5,289 nucleotides of DNA from an uncultured Clostridia bacterium. GTDB taxonomy: Bacteria; Bacillota; Clostridia; Christensenellales; CAG-314. This document shows positions 1-4,612 of this stretch, one piece after another. Both the position numbers and the translations under genes were made by a program. The notes beneath the pieces are model-generated. The model was not told the DNA's origin. It saw only the letters and a program-made list of their open reading frames with translations, and searched no databases. The stretch's first letter is position 1. The number at the start of each line of letters is the position of its first letter. The stretch lies in the NCBI GenBank assembly GCA_937915515.1, contig CALGIK010000182.1:1-5289 (forward strand), written 5' to 3'.

Positions 1-1206
1 TTCGGACACTCCCGAAACTTCCAAAAATTCGGTTAGCAAGCGTTCCTCTTCATAATTGAATTCCGTCGGAACGTTGCCTGCATCAAGTAGTTTAGGCAAA
101 GACGCACCTTGTCGATATACAATAACCTCCCCCGGACTCAATCCGCCGTTAACCAGCTCATCGGTATCAATGCTGCCTTCCTCCACTGCCAAAACCCCCA
201 TCGAAAGTCTGTTTAAAAATTCGTGTTTACGGTTTTTGACGGCGTTGTATGCTCTTTGTACGGGGATAAGTCTTTCGATTATGCTTGTACCCCAAAAACA
301 ACCTGCATTGTTACTCGATACTTGCCTGACAAAGGGGAAGCCTCTTGTGTTGTCCTCGCCGTTGATATAAGGCAGTTCGCCCATATATAAAATTGTGTCG
401 CCTGCCACTATAATTAATTGTCCCTGCGGATTAGATACGGTAGGTTTGGTATAGCGTTCTATCACTATTACGCTGTCTTTTTTTGTTTCTTCCGTTATGT
501 TTGGAGCGTGGCTGAATATTCCGTATCCGCCGCTCACCGCCTCGTTACTTAGCGAAAACACTTTTATATCAGCTCCCTTTACATCAACTCCCCATATGTT
601 TTTGATTTCGTCGACGGTATAGGCTTTGGCATGGATTATGCTGTTTGCCGAATCAATATCCTCGCATACGTTGCTAAAAGGATAAATTTCAAAAGGCGGA
701 CAAACAGTCACATTTACGTCCCCGCTTTTAACAGCGCCTTTACTTAAAGGAATCGATCTGCCGTTGTTTTTATCCCAACAAATTTTGTAAAACACCGTAC
801 CGCATATCTCGCTCCACATGGCGGCAGAATCCATAAGCTTAGACAAACGCAGCCTTTCATAACAGCTGTTTAGTATTTTTGTCGATAACTTTGCGCTCAT
901 TATGTCTTTGTCTTCGTTAGAAAAAGGTCTTACCGCCATTTTAGGCTTTACTCTTGAAAGTTTGGCTAACCTTGTTTCGTAAACGGGAGCGATATGGTTA
1001 AACACCTCCCTTTCCTGCCAATAGTACTCCTTGTCGTCCTGTTCTATGCGCTGTCTGTTAATTACGCAGTATTGATTGCCGATGACAAAATTCATATTGA
1101 GCTGCCAGTTTAATTCGTAAGGTAAACGCTCCTGCTGACGCCTGTTAAAATCGTCGGTGACCTCTTTTACTACCTGTTCGTAATATTTTTCGTTTTTAGT
1201 TTTCAT
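1..1206 (-). CDS. Phage portal protein, N-terminal 402 residues (3' end beyond window)
   Basis: This is my own translation of the minus strand; it is open from the ATG at 1206-1204 to base 1 without a stop. Portal proteins form the dodecameric ring at the capsid vertex through which the terminase pumps DNA. The N-terminus (about residues 29-95) has a Trp- and Asn-rich stretch followed by FNHIAPVYETRLAKLSRVKP, the usual early portal layout. Residues 306-321 read GTSIIERLIPVQRAYN, followed by KNRKHEFLNRL; this matches the conserved stem region of P22/SPP1-type portals. The fragment ends in SGVSE, a motif often found just before the portal's C-terminal part. It is the third gene of a packaging operon behind terL. 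Its ATG overlaps the upstream TGA as ATGA, suggesting translational coupling. An in-frame TGA lies shortly upstream with no other start codon between, so this start is well fixed. The family assignment rests on motif memory and on position next to terL. Confidence 0.85.
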   Translation of the reverse strand, partial: MKTKNEKYYEQVVKEVTDDFNRRQQERLPYELNWQLNMNFVIGNQYCVINRQRIEQDDKEYYWQEREVFNHIAPVYETRLAKLSRVKPKMAVRPFSNEDKDIMSAKLSTKILNSCYERLRLSKLMDSAAMWSEICGTVFYKICWDKNNGRSIPLSKGAVKSGDVNVTVCPPFEIYPFSNVCEDIDSANSIIHAKAYTVDEIKNIWGVDVKGADIKVFSLSNEAVSGGYGIFSHAPNITEETKKDSVIVIERYTKPTVSNPQGQLIIVAGDTILYMGELPYINGEDNTRGFPFVRQVSSNNAGCFWGTSIIERLIPVQRAYNAVKNRKHEFLNRLSMGVLAVEEGSIDTDELVNGGLSPGEVIVYRQGASLPKLLDAGNVPTEFNYEEERLLTEFLEVSGVSE

Positions 1207-1520
1207 ATACCTCCTTCTCCTTGACTTTCATTCGTTGTTTTGTTATTGCCGCAAAGATTATGTAACTCGTTAAGCAGTTTTATTTTTTCGTTTTCAAGCT
1301 GTTCGTCAGTCAAATTAACGATCTCAGCTTCGTTTTTGGTAAGCTGAATATACGCTTTTGCGGCGTTTACATCGGGAGGGAGTTTTTTACGCACTCTTTT
1401 GCGCTTAATCAAACAAAACTCTCCTTCCTTATATGCGTATTCGTCGATAACGTCCTCGGATGTAAAACCTAAGGCTTTTTTTAACAACATACCTTTAATG
1501 TTTGAAATTGTGTCCTTCAT
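1203..1520 (-). CDS. Small phage protein between terL and portal; resembles the C-terminal part of a small terminase subunit
   Basis: A 105-residue, highly charged protein with no membrane segment or signal peptide. Residues 14-19 read KKALGF. An acidic Tyr-containing strand follows (22-34), then a basic run KRKRVRKK (39-46), then LPPDVNAA (47-54) and a Leu/Glu helix (about 71-89). From memory, the order LxKALGx - acidic - KRKxxxK - PPDxxA resembles the C-terminal half of small terminase subunits in clostridial phages, where the N-terminal helix-turn-helix would precede it. That DNA-binding part is absent here. The ORF starts inside the last codons of terL (26-base overlap) and ends in the portal's ATGA, so it is co-translated with packaging genes. 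The ATG at 1520 is the first start after an in-frame TAA. Its nearest Shine-Dalgarno-like run (AAGGAAAGG, 1545-1537) is 16 bases away, which is distant, so coupling to terL translation is likely. The gene is real; the TerS link is inference. A connector or an unknown structural protein is the alternative. Confidence 0.7.
   Translation of the reverse strand: MKDTISNIKGMLLKKALGFTSEDVIDEYAYKEGEFCLIKRKRVRKKLPPDVNAAKAYIQLTKNEAEIVNLTDEQLENEKIKLLNELHNLCGNNKTTNESQGEGGI
1210..1222 (-). promoter_or_regulatory. Tandem Shine-Dalgarno site for the portal gene
   Basis: On the minus strand this reads AAGGAGAAGGAGG, two near-perfect Shine-Dalgarno cores in a row. The inner one leaves only 3 bases to the portal ATG at 1206, and the outer one about 10. 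The site lies inside the upstream 105-codon ORF, where it encodes that protein's Gly-Glu-Gly-Gly tail. Strong initiation of the portal is therefore combined with stop-start coupling (ATGA). Confidence 0.75.
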
Positions 1521-2928
1521 TGATTTTTCGGATTAACCTTTCCTTGTCCAACGTTATTATTGATTTGCTTGTTGTAACTTTGGGGGTCTGAGGGCGGCTT
1601 GCTATGTAATAACGCAGTTCGTCCATAGCGTGGTCGTTTTGTTTTTTGGGGGAGTCGTTTTCGCCCCACCAGTATTGTTTAATCTCTCTGATTAAATTAA
1701 CGCAATTTTTAAAAATATATATTTTGGGTTTATCGTCGTTTATTTTTAAGTAACTTTTTACGCGGTTGATGCCGCTAAAGAGGTCTTTGTTGACTTTAGT
1801 ATTTACGGCAATGCCGTTTTCGTAAAACAGCTCGGCTACGCTCTTGCTGGCGGCTAATGTCCGCTGCGTTGCGGCGGAATCAATCAAAGCTTCGATATGT
1901 CCGCCGCTGTCGGTGTGCCAGTTGAGTTTGGCGCTTATTTCCTTAATTTTTTGAGAGTGGTAGGCTACGTCTTTTTTGCTTTCGTAATGCTCTGCTACAA
2001 CATACACGATGCCGTCGTTGTCCACTGCGTACCAGTGACAGGAAAGCGGATTAGTAAGCCCCGGATCAATACTTAATTTGTCCTGCCAAAAAAGAGGAAT
2101 ATCAAAAGGCTCGATAACGTGAATACTAGCGTCAAACTCGGGATAAACCAAACCCGTTCCGCTCTTAAAACGTCCGTAACGGCGGCTTTCTAAGCTGTCG
2201 TCGCTTAAACTTTTTGCCATATGCTCTACTTCCGATTTCGGCAAAAAAGGATTGTCCGACCATTCCATAAAGATGCACCATACTTCTTTATTGTCGTGCT
2301 CATTAAGAAAAATCTCGTCGTAAACCCAGCTTAATCCTTTAAGCGGCGTCATCGTCCCAAAAATTTTGCCTTGTCTGTCAATTACCCGCATCAAGCACTC
2401 CATATAAATGTCATACGGCGGCTCCTCGTCAAACCAAACGTAATCTAAGCCTGTGCCGGCAAATTTTTCTCTGCCTGCTTCGCAATTTTTAAAGCCGATT
2501 CTGCTTAATCCGCCAAAAACATTTTTTATTATTATGTAATCGATTACTCCGTACTCTGCGCTGTCCTTGCTGCCCGTTACCATAACTATTTGCTCTATCC
2601 AGCTTTTGTCTATGTAGTACATTAGTTTTGCCTGCGCAACGTCACGCTGAACTTGACGGGATAAAGAAACCACCCAACCCGATGTATCAGGCTTGTTAGG
2701 CAAGTAGGGATGTATGCCGCGCGCCGTCCATACGCATTCCACCGCACCGCATTCGGTTTTGCCGCTGCGGTTGCCGCCGAAAACCCATCGGTTTTTTTTG
2801 GGGCAGCGATGAAATTCAAGCTGTTTATTATGTACTTTTTCGCCCTTGTTGTACTTAAATAACGGCGTGTCTTCTCGCCTTTGCTGCTCTCTTTTTATTC
2901 TTTGTATTTGTTCGATAATTTCTTTCAT
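1495..2928 (-). CDS. terL: Terminase large subunit (packaging ATPase and nuclease)
   Basis: A 477-residue protein of the Terminase_6-type fold, the motor that packages phage DNA and cuts the concatemer at the portal. The N-terminal ATPase has Walker A GGNRSGKT (51-58), Walker B VWFDEEP (164-170, with the catalytic Glu in DEE 167-169) and the coupling motif GTMTP (191-195). The C-terminal RNase H-like nuclease shows the expected acidic residues: Asp288 in SIDPG, Asp350 in LIDSA, and Asp432/Asp436 in NDHAMDELRYY. All catalytic landmarks are present and the length is normal, so the gene looks intact. The ATG at 2928 is the only plausible start: the next Met is residue 103, beyond Walker A. No Shine-Dalgarno is visible upstream; the leader is A-rich with repeated CAAAA. 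It is followed by the overlapping 105-residue ORF and the portal gene. The gene normally found before terL (small subunit) is replaced here by an opposite-strand gene. Confidence 0.96.
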   Translation of the reverse strand: MKEIIEQIQRIKREQQRREDTPLFKYNKGEKVHNKQLEFHRCPKKNRWVFGGNRSGKTECGAVECVWTARGIHPYLPNKPDTSGWVVSLSRQVQRDVAQAKLMYYIDKSWIEQIVMVTGSKDSAEYGVIDYIIIKNVFGGLSRIGFKNCEAGREKFAGTGLDYVWFDEEPPYDIYMECLMRVIDRQGKIFGTMTPLKGLSWVYDEIFLNEHDNKEVWCIFMEWSDNPFLPKSEVEHMAKSLSDDSLESRRYGRFKSGTGLVYPEFDASIHVIEPFDIPLFWQDKLSIDPGLTNPLSCHWYAVDNDGIVYVVAEHYESKKDVAYHSQKIKEISAKLNWHTDSGGHIEALIDSAATQRTLAASKSVAELFYENGIAVNTKVNKDLFSGINRVKSYLKINDDKPKIYIFKNCVNLIREIKQYWWGENDSPKKQNDHAMDELRYYIASRPQTPKVTTSKSIITLDKERLIRKINEGHNFKH

Positions 2929-2944
2929 TTTTTGTTTTGTTTTG
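2929..2944. repeat. Short TTTTG tandem repeat (CAAAA on the terL strand)
   Basis: Three consecutive copies of TTTTG lie directly before the terL start codon. In the terL mRNA they form an A-rich leader, CAAAACAAAACAAAAA, ending at the ATG. This takes the place of a Shine-Dalgarno sequence. An unstructured A-rich leader may help ribosome access, but no specific function can be shown from sequence. Confidence 0.6.
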
Positions 2945-2951
2945 CCAAATT

Positions 2952-2969
2952 ATTAAATGCTATTAAGCT
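2952..2969 (-). promoter_or_regulatory. Possible leftward promoter element for terL
   Basis: On the minus strand AGCTTAATA (2969-2961) is followed after 3 bases by TTTAAT (2957-2952), one mismatch from the -10 consensus. No -35 consensus is recognisable. The same 9-mer stands 2 bases before a perfect TATAAT ahead of the other leftward phage gene (4327-4311). The 9-mer is also half of a 10-base palindrome, TTAAGCTTAA (2963-2972). Transcription from here would give a leader of about 17 bases. The call is weak because the region is AT-rich. Confidence 0.3.
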
Positions 2970-2984
2970 TAAAATTAGACTGAT

Positions 2985-2992
2985 AAGGAGGG
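2985..2992 (+). promoter_or_regulatory. Shine-Dalgarno site for the rightward secreted-protein gene
   Basis: AAGGAGGG on the plus strand matches the 16S anti-Shine-Dalgarno core, 13 bases before the ATG at 3006. That spacing is longer than usual, but no closer start codon exists in frame, and the ATG opens a convincing signal peptide. It supports active translation of the plus-strand gene. No confident -35/-10 pair was found for it in the 77-base gap or in the adjoining start of terL. Confidence 0.65.
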
Positions 2993-3005
2993 CGGTTAAG
3001 CGGTC

Positions 3006-3812
3006 ATGAAAAAACTATTTGCGTTGCTTTATTTTGCTTTTGTGTTTTTATCGGCTGAATTTTGTTGTACGCCGTTAAAAAACGCTTATGCCGAAACCGT
3101 AAACTGGGTCAGAGTTGTCAATAACGAAACTTGGTTTTATAAAAATCCCTCTTCGTTAGAAAGCGACAAAATGTTTGTGCTGTGTTACAGCTATTATCTA
3201 AAAGTCGTATCAGACTACAATCAAGGCTACTTTGCAGTTGAGCTTATGGAAAACAGCAACGGTTTTGTAAAAATTTTTGGTTATGTAGCCAAAAGCGCCG
3301 TTAAGGAAATTTACGTCGAGCCGGTTTTACCCTCTTATCCTAATGTATCGATTAATGTGCATAATGCCGACGCTGTGCTTTATACTTTGCCTGCTGTTTC
3401 GTCAACTCCTGTATGCGGCGCATTTAAAGGACAGACATTGTATTATTACGGCAATTATTTTATTTCGGGCGAAATGTGGTATTTTGTGCGCTACGGTCAA
3501 AATCTTTGTTATGTGCATAAAAACGCCGTAACCGCTCCTAATATCGTGCTTCATCCTACACCCATTTCCGTGCCGGAAAATCCCGATCCCGTTAAGCCCG
3601 ACCCGAACGAAAACGATGATTTAGCAGATTTACAAATTGCTCTTATTGTCCTTATCTCTGTGCCGAGCGTAATAATAGTTGCTGTTTTGTTTTTGCCCAC
3701 TAAATCAAAAAAACAGAATTTTCTCGACGCTACGCAAGAAAGAAACAAGCCGCTTAACCCGGAGAAAAAACCCGGACATGCTAAACCTCGTTATTTTGAC
3801 GATTACTTGTAG
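3006..3812 (+). CDS. Secreted, membrane-anchored protein with two SH3-like domains
   Basis: A 268-residue protein whose function I do not recognise. The layout is clear. Residues 1-29 form a signal peptide with a likely cut after AYA. Two similar beta-rich units follow, about 33-104 and 112-178. Each starts with a short strand (NWVRVVNNETWFY; NVSINVHNADAVLY), then a pro-serine turn, then aromatic strands ending in GYVAKSAV or CYVHKNAV, as in bacterial SH3-like domains that bind cell wall or act as spacers. A Pro/Asp-rich linker (184-205) leads to a transmembrane helix (about 209-230) and a basic cytoplasmic tail (232-268). The sensor-like end would lie outside the membrane. It is the only plus-strand gene inside a leftward phage block, sitting between the regulator and terL, and its stop touches the regulator's stop. 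A prophage cargo gene acting on the host envelope is the best reading; an inserted host gene is the alternative. Confidence 0.85.
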   Translation: MKKLFALLYFAFVFLSAEFCCTPLKNAYAETVNWVRVVNNETWFYKNPSSLESDKMFVLCYSYYLKVVSDYNQGYFAVELMENSNGFVKIFGYVAKSAVKEIYVEPVLPSYPNVSINVHNADAVLYTLPAVSSTPVCGAFKGQTLYYYGNYFISGEMWYFVRYGQNLCYVHKNAVTAPNIVLHPTPISVPENPDPVKPDPNENDDLADLQIALIVLISVPSVIIVAVLFLPTKSKKQNFLDATQERNKPLNPEKKPGHAKPRYFDDYL

Positions 3813-3823
3813 CTAAACCTCGT
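3780..3823. repeat. 12-base direct repeat across the convergent gene junction
   Basis: GCTAAACCTCGT occurs at 3780-3791 and again at 3812-3823, 32 bases apart start to start. The first copy encodes Ala-Lys-Pro-Arg near the end of the plus-strand secreted protein. The second begins at the last base of that gene's stop codon and contains the last codons and stop of the minus-strand regulator. The 20 bases after each copy match only poorly (about 7 of 20), so this is either a decayed 32-base tandem duplication or a short repeat left by recombination. Confidence 0.7.
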
Positions 3824-4289
3824 CACAATAACCGTTTGCTCCCTTGATGAGTTTTTTGAACCATACTTTGCTTGCGTAAGCTGACGTATACCAATCAAAA
3901 TCAAAACCTTTAGCGTTTAAAACACTGCCAAAACTATTTATTGCTTTTTTTATCCGCACATAATACACGCCCTTTGTCAAGGAAAGTTTTTGCATAACCC
4001 CTTTAAGCGGGTATTTTTTTATGTAGCGATAAGCTAAGATTTTTCGCTCCTCTTCCGTTAGTTCGTTTAACGACTCGGTAATAATGTTTTTTATTTCCAC
4101 CAGTTGATTTTTTTGATTTATTAATCTAAGTATTAAAGCAACTTGCGAATAGGTGTCGGTATTTACACTGTTGCCGAAATTGTGCGTCCCTAAGGCTCTG
4201 TTATAAATGTTAAAGTCCGCCTGCTCAATATAATCGCTCAAATAACCGTAACACCTGAGTAAATTTACTCTGTAATCTGCACTGCTCAT
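3813..4289 (-). CDS. Phage late-gene regulator, sigma-region-4/ArpU-like
   Basis: A 158-residue protein with a mostly helical N-terminal half and a DNA-binding segment at about 70-120. The core reads LNELTEEERKILAYRYI (74-90), then LKGVMQKLSLTKGVYYVRIKKAINSF. This is the pattern of sigma-70 region 4 and ArpU-type phage regulators, where a 'last helix' with paired Tyr and basic residues contacts DNA. Such proteins commonly sit just ahead of the terminase genes in Gram-positive phages and switch on late transcription; the position here agrees. The start is supported by AGAGGG (4302-4297), 7 bases before the ATG. A perfect TATAAT lies at 4316-4311. The C-terminal tail (121-158) has Trp and aromatic residues and ends in CDEV. 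Its stop codon (TAG) abuts the stop of the opposite gene, giving TAGCTA at the junction with no room for a terminator. The family call comes from the motif and from context. Confidence 0.65.
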   Translation of the reverse strand: MSSADYRVNLLRCYGYLSDYIEQADFNIYNRALGTHNFGNSVNTDTYSQVALILRLINQKNQLVEIKNIITESLNELTEEERKILAYRYIKKYPLKGVMQKLSLTKGVYYVRIKKAINSFGSVLNAKGFDFDWYTSAYASKVWFKKLIKGANGYCDEV

Positions 4290-4310
4290 TTTTTTTCCCT
4301 CTCTTTTTTA

Positions 4311-4327
4311 ATTATATTTATTAAGCT
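4311..4327 (-). promoter_or_regulatory. Leftward promoter element ahead of the phage regulator
   Basis: The minus strand reads AGCTTAATA (4327-4319), AA, then TATAAT (4316-4311), a perfect -10 box. At the usual 16-18 base spacing there is no -35 match, only A-rich sequence, and no TGn extension. A perfect -10 without a -35 suggests either an activator-dependent phage promoter or a chance match. The predicted start would leave a leader of about 15 bases containing the AGAGGG ribosome site. The 9-mer also precedes the terL leader (2969-2961). Confidence 0.4.
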
Positions 4328-4386
4328 GCTTTAATCTTTTCTAAAAGCTTTTTAAACAAAATTTGCTGTTCTTATTTTAATATTAG

Positions 4387-4414
4387 CATAATTATGTTGA
4401 CAACTGTGTGGCAA
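4387..4414. promoter_or_regulatory. Clustered palindromes with a -35-like TTGACA; possible operator
   Basis: The perfect palindrome CATAATTATG (4387-4396) is directly followed by TTGACA (4397-4402). TTGACA in turn forms an imperfect inverted repeat with TGGCAA (4409-4414) across 6 bases. TTGACA is an exact -35 consensus on the plus strand, but the best -10 candidate 18 bases further (TTAAAA) is poor. This might be a regulator-binding site between the two transcription units. It is suggestive only. Confidence 0.25.
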
Positions 4415-4562
4415 GTATTGTTAAAAGGTATGTGAAATTTTTAACATTTGTTTAAATTTTTTGTCGAATTTTGCATCTTGCCGCTTTAAATACATTTACG
4501 GTCAGCTTAAAAGGTTATAAGTTACAATAATTATATAAAGTTAAAATTTTAATCAAAACTTG

Positions 4563-4591
4563 TTGAAAAATATCGCATTATTTGGTAAAAT
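4563..4591 (+). promoter_or_regulatory. Sigma-A-type promoter with extended -10 for the rightward secreted-protein gene
   Basis: TTGAAA (4563-4568), a 17-base spacer and TAAAAT (4586-4591), preceded by TGG, give a TGn extended -10. Each box has one mismatch to consensus and the spacing is ideal. Transcription would start near 4598, leaving only about 15 bases before the ATG at 4613, with the AAAGG ribosome site (4599-4603) at the very 5' end of the mRNA. It is the best promoter in the window. Confidence 0.65.
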
Positions 4592-4612
4592 AATTTATAA
4601 AGGTAAATTATA

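Larger units (their letters stand above)
4290..4612. other. AT-rich divergent intergenic region, no gene found
   Basis: This gap of 323 bases separates the leftward phage block from the rightward secreted-protein gene. I find no credible ORF, tRNA or structured RNA. It holds the leftward -10 and Shine-Dalgarno of the regulator at its left end and a good rightward promoter at its right end. In between are several perfect short palindromes: AAAAGCTTTT (4343-4352), TAATATTA (4378-4385) and CATAATTATG (4387-4396). Short palindromes are expected by chance in such AT-rich DNA. A phage attachment site could lie here, but nothing in the window identifies one. Confidence 0.7.

Noticed and set aside
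56..370. Plus-strand 104-codon ORF
   Set aside because: It lies wholly antisense to the portal coding region. It has no ribosome site and its Ser/Leu-rich composition is typical of a shadow frame.
2622..2819. Minus-strand 65-codon ORF
   Set aside because: It is an alternative frame inside terL, covering the Walker A region. The real frame carries all terminase motifs.
3343..3531. Plus-strand 62-codon ORF
   Set aside because: It is an out-of-frame shadow inside the SH3-like secreted-protein gene, Cys- and Leu-rich, with no ribosome site.
3551..3748. Minus-strand 65-codon ORF
   Set aside because: It is antisense to the Pro-rich linker and membrane helix of the secreted protein. The Gly/Ser-rich product mirrors the Pro-rich codons opposite.
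3750..3780. Possible terminator in CCCGG-rich sequence near the end of the secreted-protein gene
   Set aside because: The two ACCCGGA copies are direct, not inverted, and do not form a stem. There is no U-tract after them.
3006..3812. Target-site duplication flanking the plus-strand gene, as from a transposon
   Set aside because: Both copies of the 12-base repeat are at the 3' end, and no matching copy was seen in 2929-3005. No terminal inverted repeats or transposase are present.
4397..4426. Perfect TTGACA -35 box as a second rightward promoter
   Set aside because: The only -10 candidate at suitable spacing (TTAAAA) matches the consensus at 3 of 6 positions, so I do not call a promoter here.
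4423..4435. AAAAGG followed by ATGTGA, a start codon directly followed by a stop
   Set aside because: It looks like a minimal start-stop ORF, but the Shine-Dalgarno spacing is too short and chance occurrence in this AT-rich gap is likely.
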